Source: Dastarcus helophoroides (Eukaryota; Arthropoda; Insecta; Coleoptera; Bothrideridae). Taken from it: a stretch of 64,000 nt of DNA. Numbering within the stretch: position 1 is the first letter of the stretch; each line of letters begins with the position of its first letter. Below the pieces are notes generated by a model. The model saw only the letters and a program-made list of their open reading frames with translations, was not told the DNA's origin and ran no database searches. The stretch is taken from NCBI GenBank assembly GCA_028583605.1, contig CM053329.1, positions 4,712,001-4,776,000 on the forward strand. Reading direction: 5' to 3'. Made by a program: the position numbers and the translations under genes. Positions 35,739-47,600 of this stretch are shown here, piece after piece.

Positions 35739-38489
35739 AATAATTATTTAGATACTTCAGTAGCAATAAATCAACGAAAACGATAACGGAATATAGCAAA
35801 ATTTCGAATTAGTCGAAATGTGAGGAATTCCTTAACAAGACCATAATTGTGAATGAAAAAGAAAATTTTTCATATAAAGTAACTACTATATAAGGATTGA
35901 CAATTTGTATTTTTTAATTAATGCGGCTTTATAAAACAATTGTAGTTTTGAAGAAGTAGTTTATATATCCATAACGCCATAGTCTTGCAAAAATCTAACT
36001 AGTTCTAAAAATAAATTGGATATGCATGAAAATAAGAACAGTATACTGATTTATATTTTAATTTGCATAAATTATATTGATGGTCGCATCTAAATCTTTT
36101 GCTGAACTTATTCTATTCCAAATTATTTTTTTTTTATTGATTTATTTTTTTTTGTTCTTTAAAATATTAGAAATTAAGCCGTGCATTTAGAAAATTATTA
36201 TATTAAATGCAACAATTATAATTAAATTATATAAAATATTTACCTATTTTATCGTAAGCAGAACTCTTCTTCTGTTCTACGTTACAATTTTACAGGTGGA
36301 GCAAAATACAAATAAATCTCAGAAGCTTTTGTGTTTTAATGCCCGGCCTCGAACACAATGTGAAGCACTCCAAAGGGAAACATCGAAAGCCTTCGGTTTC
36401 TCTAATACTGCGATTGCAGGTAATTGGAACTCTGTTATTTAAATGCGATTAAAATGCCATCAGATTTTAAGTCCTCTAATTCACTTTACGAGTCTGTTTA
36501 GAAAGGGATCTGCTTTGATTTGAAAATATCGCAAAACAAGATTGATTTTCTGAAACTTCCGCCCTTGTCATTCATTATGCACGTAAATGCAAAAGCCTTC
36601 ATATTATGTTCGGTTCAGGTCTAGGACGCATTTTTGTGGAAAGTTTTATCCATTTCTCTGATGTAGAACAGGTATAAAGGGAGGTATTTGCAAGAAGCAT
36701 TCTTTCTTTGTTCAAGGATTATACACTTCTTATGTTAATGCATTGTTCCCTTTTATTTTGTCTATTGAAATCCCCAGAGGCATTGCAAATAAACAAACTG
36801 AAACTCACTACCAAATTACCTACAAAGTATTATTCCGCTCACGTTTTTAATGCCAGTCGATAAAAATGCAAATCCAAGAGCCTTCCTTGCTTCCCTTTAA
36901 ATAAATCTACGTTTTTAAGGTGAAAAAGGCATAAGATTTATATAATTACAGGAGGGATTTTAAACACATTCCCTGCGTTGATTTAAGCACTAGTTTTATT
37001 TCTTAATAAAAGTTTAATAAAAATGATAACGGCGTCGTTTTTTACGGTCTCACCCCGAGTTGGATAATGTTTAACTTTTAGACTGAAATACTGAGAAGAC
37101 AGTGAAAGTGATAAATTTTAAAATGCACACAGAAACAAATTATCTTGATTTAGATACGAGATTTACCTTAATTCTGGTAAGGTTGCTTTTGCTTTCAATA
37201 TTATACATTAAAGTGAAAGGAAAGAAAATTGGGTTGTAAAAATTTTGTAGTTAGGTGACAATACACAATGAACCATATCACGTCTTTTCCCTTTCATTTT
37301 CTAGAAGACACCAATGATCGATATTGCTGTTTTTATGAAAGACTAAAATTGTCCTTCTGTTAAACGCTGGCTTGTAGAGGGATGTACCCAATATCGCTTC
37401 CTATGTCTTCTTTTTTCTTCTTCTTCTCTTTAACTCGAGAGCACACACAGTGGCCAATTCGATGATGTTCATATTGAAACTAAAATGTCTCGATTGCAGG
37501 TGGGCTTGCCTGTGTGACCAGCTTTTCGGGTTGCGCAAGTTAGCGCGGTTTACTAGACAATTACTAGACAACAAACTGAACAGTTGCAAAACAGTTGCGC
37601 AACTGAAAACTGCATGTCAGCGCTACGCCTAAGAATACATGGAGCCTCAAACTTCAACTTTCTTGTTTACTATCTCAGTTAACCCTAAACTTTTTGACGA
37701 CAATGGTTGACCTATCTAAATATTTTGACAGTTTAAAAAATGTAATATTGGGATTTTCTCTTATTTTTTATTGGCTTTTTCTCCGCCAGTTAGTTTTTCC
37801 CCAAATCTAGGTTTTCAATTACCTTTTGTTAAGGATTGGTAATTTTTTATGGATTGTCACAAGCAGCGTTTGCGCTCGATCTTAATTTGTCAGTCGCTGT
37901 TTGTTATTCAACACTGAAAAACACTTAAAACTTTAAACGATGTAAAACTAAATAAATAACAACAAGATTATTCCAAAGTTTTAACGTTTCGGGCAATTAG
38001 TTTTATACTTTGGTCGTCGTCAGAAAACCACTCTCTCGCTCTCTACAATTTCATGTTTTCTGTTAGAAATAATTCTAACAGTTTATTGTCTTATTTCCTA
38101 GGCTATTCTAATGTGCTGCTCCTATTTTAGAAATGGCAGCCATATACCGTTTATATCTATCGATCAATTTACTACACAATTACCTCCGTTTAATAAAATC
38201 AAAGGTGATTCTTTTAGTTTCCTTCGTTTAGAATTTGTTTCCCGCAAGTGATGGTGAATTATGTCCACTGAATTCTTCATAATCAAAGGAGTGTTCACAC
38301 ATTTTTGATTTTGAAAACTCTCCCTGGATGAGGTGAAGAGGGCTATCGTTTTTGGAATCACCAGGTGGCACCAGTGGCAGGTGGGGTAGCTGTCAATAGA
38401 TATTGTGATCTTGTCCTTCGTTTTCGATAATGCTGAGCAGATTTATGCGCTTTATAATTATTTTCGTTTATCAGAAAAAGTTGTTAATT
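35739..38489. other. Unassigned sequence, possibly non-repetitive
   Basis: No element ends or domains were recognised in 2.7 kb apart from one hairpin-plus-CGAAACG motif on the minus strand (37983-38022). The stretch at about 36280-37250 is less AT-rich than its neighbours and lacks repeat partners in the window, so it may be unique host sequence. Short frames at 37401-37632 and 38164-38361 have no recognisable features. Confidence 0.35.
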
Positions 38490-38651
38490 ATGCCCCAGTG
38501 TTGTGCAGTTCCACTTTGTTCGGAAACAAAAGGCGGACATATCTTTCTCAGAGACAAAAGCAGTTTAAAACGATGGTTAAAGGCGATTCACAGGGATAAA
38601 TATACTCCCTCCAAACATTCACGTCTTGGTCCTCATTTTTATGTTCCTTAA
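38490..38651 (+). pseudogene. THAP-type zinc finger domain fragment
   Basis: From the ATG at 38490 the frame reads MPQCCAVPLCS, then FLRDKSSLKRWLKAI, then YTPSKHSRL and GPHFY, 54 codons to a stop. This matches the start of a THAP domain, a DNA-binding C2CH zinc finger of transposases and derived transcription factors. The Cys-x4-Cys pair, the conserved Trp and the Thr-Pro are all present. The third zinc ligand, a Cys expected right after SRL, is missing, although the following His is present; one codon appears deleted. The frame ends about 25 bp before the foldback element at 38.68 kb. A longer open frame reaches back to 38430, but the Met at 38490 is where THAP proteins begin. It could be the first exon of a decayed P-like or THAP9-like transposase, or of a host gene; no later exon is visible. 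Confidence 0.7.
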
Positions 38652-38677
38652 TTCGAACTGGTCTGGATGTTTCACCT

Positions 38678-40109
38678 ATACAGGTTGAACCAAATTTCAT
38701 TTCCACTACAGGGATCTCGTAAACTATTAGAGATACAAGGAGCTTAAACGAGCAAAGTAGTGCATAATTTAATGCCTAACAATATTCCCCTAAGATTGGT
38801 CTTGATTTTATTTTGAAAAAACTGACACTCGCCACTTTTAAAAATCAGCTGTAACTTGTTTATTTAACAATTTTACAATTTTTAAAGTAACATTAGTTGG
38901 TTTTTAAGTCCTTTTCATTGGTGTGCCTTAATATTTTCTAAATTTAACTGTTTCCGAGAAAATTATACCAATTTTGTTTTTTTTGGCGCTATATTAAATT
39001 TAATCATTTTCTAATTCACTATATTTGTCTGATTAATTTGATACATGACATGCCATTCTGCAAGTGTAGCAAAGTGGATTAAATAAAGTATTTTATTATT
39101 TTTAAACAAAAATATTATAGTAGGCGATGCAAGTGCCATAAACTCTAATAATAAAAATGCAGCACCTAATTACGTAACAAAAATTATTGAAAAATTTAAA
39201 ATATTGTAACAAACTGTACAATATTAAAATAGTCATTAGTATCATAGTAACGTGCATTTAAATGGCATAATTCTATAAAAATGTTCTAAAAGTTTTGTCG
39301 CCAATTTTTACAAAATGTCCTTTAATACTGAATACTTATTAGTGTGACGAGAAATATCTAAAAAATTAACATTAGAAATGACTCTCATATTCATGCATAT
39401 TATCTGTCTTACAATACTTAATTTCTAGAGAAATCTAGAACGCAGACTTGCTTATGAGTGATGGGAAAGTCGCCCCTAATACAATTCTTAGAATACTTTG
39501 ATAATTATGTCATTTAAAGGGAATCATATACGTTACAATTCTTAATAAATATTTCAATATTATACAGTTTGTTACAATATGTGTGGTTTTTTAATAATAA
39601 TTATTACTTTTTTAGTTACTCTATTTTTTATTATTAGGAGCTATAGTCTTTGCCTACTATGATTTATTTTTTTTAATTAAAAAATCACCTTATTTAACCT
39701 ACTTTACCAGATTCGAAGTATACCATAACATACATCAAATTAATCAGAAAAATATGCCGAATCAGAAAATGCTCAATTCATACGAAATACCAAGGTTGAT
39801 GTAATTTTATTCGAAACAGTTTATTTCAAACAAATAACGTACACCAATGAAAAGGCCTTAAAAAGCAGCTAACTAGGGTTCTCGACTTTTTTTGATCGAC
39901 CTTCAAATAAACAGGGTACAACTAACTATTAAAAATAGGGATTTTCAGTTTTTTCTACATAAAACCAAGGCGAATTGGAATTCAATTGCTTTTTCAGTGG
40001 AATATTGTTAGGCATTGACTTCTGCACTACTTTGCACATTTAAGGCTACTTGTATCTTTAATAGTTTCAGAGTTCCCTTTAGTGGAAATCAAATTTGGTT
40101 CAACTTATA
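38678..40109. mobile_element. Near-complete palindrome, foldback element family E (copy 2)
   Basis: The ends TATACAGGTTGAACC and GGTTCAACTTATA are inverted, and the arms mirror each other as in copy 1 over about 600 bp. The loop at about 39350-39490 contains the complement of the copy-1 loop (ATGGGAAAGTCGCCCCTAAT), so the two copies are inserted in opposite directions. It abuts the left end of element A2, with only TATA shared at the join. There is no coding capacity. Confidence 0.92.
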
Positions 40110-40418
40110 TACAGATTTTAACAAATTCATTCCTCATTAAAGGGATCTCGAAAAGGGTAAGAGATACAGCAGCGGTTAAATTGGGGCAAAGTTGTACAAT
40201 TTGGCGATCAGGAATATTCCCTTGAGTTGAGTTTTTTATAGCATTTTTCATTCTTTACAAGATGTTATAGGTAATTTTTTTCAATACAGTCGTCAAGTTG
40301 GTTATTTTAAATAGGGATCTACAATTTTTATTTCATCTTTGTGTAGCTTTTGAATCTTCGACTTTATTGATGTATGTGGCTAAACGTTTCGTAAAACACT
40401 TTTTTTAGATTAACGTTA

Positions 40419-40776
40419 TGTAATCGACCTTTCAGCCGAAACAGTCAGAAGGATAGGAAAACATCTGGGCGTCTTCGTGGCGGCATATTCGGTTATCGGT
40501 TACTGGAACAACCCATACGACACCTAATTTATGAGACTTATAATTGCGAAAGGACGTTAAAAATTATGTTAAGAGTGTGGCCTGAGAGTGATAAGTTTTT
40601 AAGAGGACCCTAAAACGGGCGATGTGTTAAAAGAGGCATTCCAATAGGAACTTTGTTAGAGCTTAGTTCATTTATGTTATTCATCTATAAATTTATTCTT
40701 TTTTTCGATTTAATTAATATACGTTTGATTTAGTATTATTCAAGTGATTTATTACTTTCGAGAACTAAATCCTACA
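40419..40776 (+). repeat. 5' LTR of the gypsy element
   Basis: The LTR is bounded on the left by the break in homology with family A at 40418 and on the right by the primer binding site. It starts TGTAATCG and ends ATCCTACA, giving the usual TG...CA with TGTA/TACA inverted tips. Its length is 358 bp. A TATA-like box (TATAAA, 40686-40691) lies near the middle to 3' side, consistent with a promoter. No second copy exists in the window. Confidence 0.75.
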
Positions 40777-40791
40777 TAGCAGCGGTGGGAT
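40777..40791 (+). promoter_or_regulatory. Primer binding site, tRNA-Leu type
   Basis: TAGCAGCGGTGGGAT directly follows the LTR. It differs at one position from the complement of the 3' end of eukaryotic tRNA-Leu (AAG/UAG), whose acceptor ends in ATCCCACCGCTGCCA. It would prime minus-strand DNA synthesis. The exact abutment with the LTR end supports both calls. Confidence 0.75.
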
Positions 40792-40856
40792 ACCACCAAG
40801 TGTAGTTATAAGTGAATACTTTGAATTGTTTGTGAGTGGTACGGGTGGCAATCAAA

Positions 40857-43800
40857 ATGAAAAGACAATTGAAACGAAGTGGAAAGCCAAAGGTTGCTAG
40901 TGGAGACGATGGTGAGGAACCTCCAACTCAGGTGGCTCGCACTTCTGCAGGACAAGGGCGGTCCGATTCAATTGTCGAAAGTGAACCTGGTACCCCATCT
41001 ACTACGGAAACCGAGTTGAGCGTGTTATTAGGTGAAGCAAGAGCAGAAATTACTGCTCTCAGGAGTCAAATTGTAAGTACGCAATCCAACATTACTGCTC
41101 CCGAAAACAGACACATGCAATGGACAGCTTTCAAAGATGATCGTTTGATCCCGGAATTTGACCCTTCAAATTTGACTCAAAATATCGATGACTGGCTGTG
41201 TAGGGTGAATGAATGTGCCGTGATTTATCATTGGGATGAGGTTACAAAAATTTATATTGCATTGGGAAAATTAAAAGGCACAGCTCGAATATGGTACGAG
41301 GGTTAAAAAACTATGCAATTTACATGGGCTCAATGGGAAACAATGTTGCGCGGCATGTTCCCAAATAAAAATGCGTTCGGTAAATTGTTTTACGAAGCCG
41401 CAACCTATCATGTTTCGGTAGGTCAAGACCTAAACGATTATTGTTTCCGTAAGCTGGCTATGTTAAATAAATTAAGATTAAACTTATCCCAAGAACAAAT
41501 TGTTGATTGCGTTATTGAAGGGATAGGAGACGTTTCGATTAAAGCGAACATAAGAGCAGCGCGTTGCAGTACTTTTGTCCAATTGGCTGAATATGTCACA
41601 AATTTTCCCTGTTCTAGTAATTTAAACAGGCAGCCAAGTAACAAAGGGTATTTTTCAAAAAAAGATAATACAGAAAAAAGGAATTCTAATCAGGTAAAAT
41701 GTTTTGGATGCAACGAACTGGGACATAAACGTTCTCAGTGTTCAAATTTTCGCATTAAACAGTGTACTTTTTGTCATCGAACTGGCCATGTAGCAGAAAA
41801 TTGTAGAATTAAAGCAAGAGACAATAATAAATTTAAGGATGTTAAATTTGCAGGTCAAAAATCGAAAAACAAATATTCGAAGAAAGCTAAAATTAAAAAT
41901 CAGGTTATTAACTGTACCATTGACATGGGAAGTGAGTTGACATTGATGAAACTTTCTGTTGCAAAAAAATTGGATCTGGAAATATATAATCTTGAACAAG
42001 CAATAAAATTACGAGGTTTTAATGGATCTCAAGTATCGGCTATTCGAAAATGTTCAGATGTTATTAATATTGAAGGTGTTTGTCTTCAGACAGAGTTTAT
42101 AATATTAGACGATTCTGAATTGATCTTTGATCTATTAATTGGACAAAATTTCATCGATCATCCATCAGTATTGGTAATTAAAAATTCGAACCATCTTGTA
42201 ATTACAAAGTTGCCCGATGATCAAGGATTGACTACAGAAATTAAACAGAAGTACTTGATTAATGTGGTAAATATCGCGGATTCAGATGTTACTCAGACAA
42301 TGCGTGATTTTGAATGCGGTGATCTTTCGGTGTTGGAAAAAAATAAGCTCCAACAATTATTGATTTCCTATAAAGATCGCTTTTGTTTTAAAACAAGTGA
42401 GTTAGGTAAAACAGATACTGTTAAAATGGTTATTGAATGTACTACTGAAAAGCCTATAATATATCGTCCATATCGCTTGTCGTTATCAGAACGACAAGAA
42501 ATAAAATTGATTATTTCCGATTTGTTACAAAATGGGGTAATAAGACCATCTACTTCGCCATATGCAAGTCCGATTTTATTAGTGCCAAAGAAAGATGGGG
42601 GGAAGCGTATGTGTGTAGATTTTAGAGCTCTAAACAAAATTACGAAAAAGGATAAATTTCCTCTGCCATTAATTGAAGATCAATTTGATAGATTAGGAGG
42701 AGGAAATAAGTACTTTATAACTTTGGACTTATCACAAGGTTTTTATCAAATGCCGATGGAAGAATCGTCAATTGCAAAAACAGCTTTTATCACTCCAGAC
42801 GGCCATTATGAATTTTTAAGGACACCATTTGGACTTGCAAATGCACCAAGCAATTTTCAGCGCCTTATGAATTTGGTTTTAGGAGATTATATAAATACAA
42901 TAGCTCAGGTTTATATTGATGATATTATAATACCAGCTAAAAGTTTTGAAGAGGGTTTAAATAGATTGCAGATGGTCTTAGAACGATTAAGGGAGCATAA
43001 TTTGACACTTAAGTTATCAAAATGCAAATTTTTCTTATCTAAAGTAGAGTATCTAGGTAGAGAAATTTCGGAAGATGGCGTTAGACCTGGATTACAAAAA
43101 ATTCTGGCAATTAAAAATATGTGTAATCCCGAAAATATTAAACAATTACGTCAGTTTCTTGGTTTGGCTGGGTATTTTAGACGGTTTATTCAAAATTTCG
43201 CTTATATCGCGGAACCAACCGTTAACGCGTTTGCTAAGAAAGAATGTACCTTGGAAATTTGAGAAGGAACAAATTGAAGCCGTCAGTAAATTAAAGGCAA
43301 TGTTAATGACTAGACCAGTATTAACAGTTTTCAATCCAGAATGGACAACTGAAGTCCATACTGATGCGAGTAAAATTGGTATAGCAGGAATTTTATTTCA
43401 AATTGATCAGGAAACGAAAAATAAGCATGTAGTCTCGTACTTTAGTCGACAAACAACTCCTGTAGAAAGAAATTATCATTCTTATCAACTCGAAACTTTA
43501 GCCGTCCGAGATTCTTTTCGAAATTTTCGTGTTTATTTAGTAGGTATACACTTTACTCTTGTAACAGATTGTATTGCAATTAGGAGTACAGTTGAAAAGA
43601 AAAACCTCATACCTCGAGTTGCTAGATGGTGGTTTGAACTTCAAGATTACAATTTTGATGTTAAGTACCGTCCAGGCTTAAAAATGAATCACGTCGATTG
43701 TCTTAGTCGAAATCCACCTAAAGTAACGTTAAGCGTTACGAATATTACAGAGGACGAATGGCTATTGGCCGCTCAGTTACAAGATGACCAAATACGCGAA

Positions 43801-43872
43801 ATAAGAAATATCTTATTAAATAGGAACAATAATCCACAGTTACTTTATTATTTTTACATAATTAATAAGTAA
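40857..43872 (+). pseudogene. Gag-Pol polyprotein pseudogene of the gypsy element
   Basis: The true start is probably the ATG at 40857 (context ATCAAAATG). The frame runs through Gag to a TAA at 41304-41306 and resumes in the same frame at once, so one nonsense change splits an originally single frame. Numbering from the Met at 41313, two zinc knuckles lie at residues 130-143 (CFGCNELGHKRSQC) and 151-164 (CTFCHRTGHVAENC). The aspartic protease motif at about 204-206 is Asp-Met-Gly, not Asp-Thr/Ser-Gly. Reverse transcriptase follows, with DLSQGFYQMP, FGLANAPSNFQ and the catalytic YIDD at 534-537. At 43213-43220 AACC is duplicated in tandem, shifting the frame by one, so this frame ends at 43262. 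The RNase H part (VHTDAS, YQLETLAV) continues in the next frame to 43872, where the last codons come from the host element. Integrase is absent. Confidence 0.92.
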
Positions 43873-44615
43873 TTATTGTTAATAATGAAATAATAAAAAT
43901 GTTATTAATTGGCAAGAAAAAAAGGAATGACACAGTTAATAAGCCTTTACAAAGAACAGCATAGATAATAATAAATGTTTGTCGGCCAAAAATAATCACT
44001 AAACTACACGACAAAGCAACTATGGATATTCACAATAACAAATAACCAATAAATAATAACTGTCAGATTGCCTTTGTCGCATTTTATTAACTGTCAGATT
44101 GCCTTTGTCGCATTTTATTATCTGTCGGTTAACTATTATTCAAAAATACAAAATACGTTAATCTGAAACAGGATTTTTTCCCCGACGTCAGCAGTTACGA
44201 AACGTTAACGTTAGGAGTTTGATACATCAATGAAGTCGCAGATTTAAAAGCTACACAAAGATCCAATAAAAATTAGAGGTCTGTATTTAAAATAACGTAC
44301 CTGATCATGGTGGCGAACAGGCAAACCGTTTAATAAAAAATACTTTTCAGACTATGTTATCAAGAATAAAGAACGTCAATGAGAAGTGTTATTAGTTTTT
44401 AGGTTACTTTTCAAATAGCGCCACGAAAAAATAAAAATAAAAATTCAAAATACTACTTTCTTTTAAATCTCAAGAACAGCAAGAGATATTTTCGATTTAT
44501 CGATGGCATTTTACTGGTCGGCAAATTATACAACTTTGCCTTAGTTTAACCGAGGCTATATCTCTTACCGTTTTCGAGATGCCTGCAGTGAGAACTGAAT
44601 TTGTTATAACTTGTA

Positions 44616-47600
44616 TATCTTACTACTATCGCATTGCTGTGTTTCATTTTTTGTTTTGTATTTCCTAGCAATGCTCTTTTGATTGTGTCCGAAAGACCTG
44701 GTATGTATGGAATTACTAGGGCTTTTTCTTCATGAATAGGTGATCTGTTTTCGATGTCATGATTGTTATTATGTGATTTTGTTTCTCTTTTATTGGATTT
44801 TATTTATTAAAACTAATATTTGTTATAGCCGAAAAAATAGGTTCACAAGCATGATTGAAAAATATAACATAGCTTATAGATATATACCAGCATCTTAAGA
44901 AGTTGACCAGAAATTGTGCGTTGAACGGAAATATCCCGTGAGAAGGGAGCTGTAAAGTGGACCATTAAAAATCTAATTTTAGAAGATATATCAGCCCTTC
45001 AGCATCACAACAGTTGTATTTTATCTTACATCCGGTATACCTTCCGAATATGTTCTTGTTTCTCATCGACTTTTTCAATTTCGAGTAAATTTCATGAAGT
45101 CCATGAAATTATATTTAGCAAACACAATGTTAGGATCACGTTAATATTGACTATGTTTCCTCAATTGTACTGTTACGGCAAATAAATTCTTTATTTATAA
45201 TAATCCCAATTATTTCATGTTTCTTTATTTATAATCCAAATTATTGTACTACGAAGTAAAAGTGACAAGACAAAATACATATATGACAGTAAACTTTTGA
45301 AATAACTTTTATACACATCACGCTCAGTAAAAATATGCATCAAAATAAATATATCTTCTACTTTAATAATATGTTATGTATCTAGCAGTAAAAGTAATAC
45401 ATTCTTGGACGACGATGTAAATTGTGACCGAGATATTTATTAACTGAGGCTAACAAACATCGGGAATGTGCTTTTACTATGAAGTACACAAACTACTCTT
45501 TTTGAAATCGCAATCAATACTAATTAAATTAAGGAATTTTTAAAAATTCATTTTATGTTTCATTGTTATTGTCAAAGTTATCTACTTTCTCTGACTGTTT
45601 TTTGATGGTTCTTCAGCAACGGAGTAAAATACTGGAATAACTTATTTTGGAGTCTGGAATAGGGCCGAGAAAGTAGTCATTCTTAAACGATTTCCGAAAA
45701 AAGTTCTATTCTGCATACCATTCAGTAGTAAAATATACAACTTCAAATAAGAAAAATGTCTGACATTTTAAAAGGAAATTTTGTATGCTGCCATAGTGCT
45801 TCCTAACTTCAAGCAATTTTTTTTTAACTTTTCTCAAATTTTCCATTTTTGCCAATGTTTTACTTCATTTCAAAGAATCTTATGGTGCTTACGAAAAAAA
45901 AAATTCTTGCCGGACAATCGTCTAAAAATTTTCAATTTAAAAGCAACAAATTGTTCCTCATGTCAAAAGAATGTTTTGCTGCCTATCTACCATCATTTAT
46001 GTACATATTTTACATACATACATGTCTTGAACTAATTAATTGCCTTTTGTCTTATGACACCTACGCGTTCTTGAGAATCATCACTAACATAAATCAGTTA
46101 GAGCCTCCGGTCCTTTACAAAGATAGATGCCATCAGAGAAACCTATTTAGCAATGTAATGGAATAAGCACTATTAATTTCCTTCTATGTTACAATAATAA
46201 TTCAAATAAATAATATTGAAATGTTAGTTGTTGCTAATGTAATAATGTTTCTAATTCATATAATCTATTAAAATCGCTATATTTTATAAAAATTAGGTCA
46301 ATAAAAAAATCCTCATATGTTATTATTTTAATGTGTTATAATGTAGAACCATAAATTCCGAGTTTTTTGGAATGTGTATTTAAAACTGTTTTTCCAAAAT
46401 GTTTACTTCAATTCAAATTTTAAGCTTTTTTTATAAAAACTATGGGTTTGTTTTTAAAAAAATGTATTTTTTTCGAAATTTTCTTTTTACTTTTCTCTTA
46501 TCTGTACTGTTTTCTCAAAATTGCAAATTTAAATTTTCAACTGTCAATTTCGACCTTTTTCTGAAAGCTTTCTATTTGATATCGAAATCGAAATTTCGAG
46601 TTGAGTCTCAGATTCGTTTTATATTAATATTTTACCTAAAAATTTGATTTCTTTTGAAAATTCCCAATTTGTAGTTTTGGTTACGTAGACATTTCTGGCG
46701 ATTTTTGGGTGAAAAGAGTATTTTTAGCCGAAACTAGCCGAAACCGAAACGTCGGTCTCTCTAACGAAAATATTATCATTTAGCTCATTGCGTTGAAGAT
46801 GTTCAGTGGTGAACTTTCTGAATATTACAAAACACCGTGGCGTGAGACTATCAATTCTACAGGATTGCCTAACAAAAAGAAGATCCTTCGATTGTTTCAG
46901 TAAATGTTAACAACCCAAAAATATAGAAAAAGTATTAGTAACAAAAAATAAGAATGATTTAATGGACTATTTTAAAGCTCAGGTTTTCTGGTTCCTTAAA
47001 ATTGCTTTGGCTTACTAAGTAAGGCCAAAGCAGTTAGTCTTTATAGGGATGACTAAATGATTACCCACCCACAAGGCAACAGAAGTAGTCTAGAAATTTA
47101 TTGGAGAATATAAAAATAAAATTCACGTACTTAAAATAAATTTGCTTTTTTATTTAAGTACCAAGTAAGAAATATGTCACAAAACACAGAATGGTGATGT
47201 GAAAATGTTCAGGGAAATATAGGGATGTAATTTTTAACATCAAGCTAATCAGGTTTGTAGCAATGTAACATATTTCAAAAACACCATTTACTTCGTAGGT
47301 TATTTTAACTACATACTGGGTTTTCACGAATCTAAAAGTTGTATTTTAAGACAGTCATGATTGTTGGGAGTTGTTGTTATATAGCATTCTGCAGTGTATT
47401 TACTAAAGCAGCCTGCCTTGGAATGTGATTTATGGTTACCCACAGCTCAATATGTATCAGATATGTATTAGCGGTGAACGTGGCTCAAGTTTCCTGCGGC
47501 AAACTATTTATCTCATTTTAGTTTCACAGAAGCTCCGTATCTACTGTAGCAATATTATTGTGGTTGAAACTGTTGATTCATTTCTGATTCCCATTTACGG

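Larger units (their letters stand above)
40419..43856 (+). mobile_element. Ty3/gypsy LTR retrotransposon, 3'-truncated
   Basis: A 5' LTR, a primer binding site, gag, protease, reverse transcriptase and RNase H are present in order. The integrase, the 3' LTR and about 20 bp of the host element are missing, which points to one deletion running from pol across the right-hand boundary. The tRNA-Leu-type primer site and gene order fit the mdg3/micropia side of insect gypsy elements, but that placement is tentative. Comparison with the empty copy at 60.4 kb fixes the insertion point at TTAACGTTA. Confidence 0.88.
40110..44615. mobile_element. Foldback element family A (copy 2), split by a gypsy retrotransposon
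   Basis: The left part, 40110-40418, corresponds to about 60439-60858 of the uninterrupted copy. The right part, from about 43856 to 44615, corresponds to about 60884-61474. Shared landmarks are GGTAAGAGAT with GCAAAGTTGT near the left end, the inverted CTCTTACCGTTTTCGAGAT near the right end, and ACAAAGAACAGCA with ACTATGGATATTCA in between. The arms are inverted copies for most of their length. Between the two parts sits a truncated Ty3/gypsy element. A 31-bp unit (AACTGTCAGATTGCC...) is tandemly duplicated at 44058-44119, while copy 1 has it once. Confidence 0.88.

Noticed and set aside
43075..43872. A separate gene of 265 codons starting at 43075
   Set aside because: Its first 45 or so residues are the out-of-frame shadow of reverse transcriptase. 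The real coding part starts at the frameshift near 43217 and is the RNase H continuation of pol.
43857..44700. A 3' LTR for the gypsy element
   Set aside because: Nothing here matches 40419-40776. The sequence after pol is the second half of the host element A.
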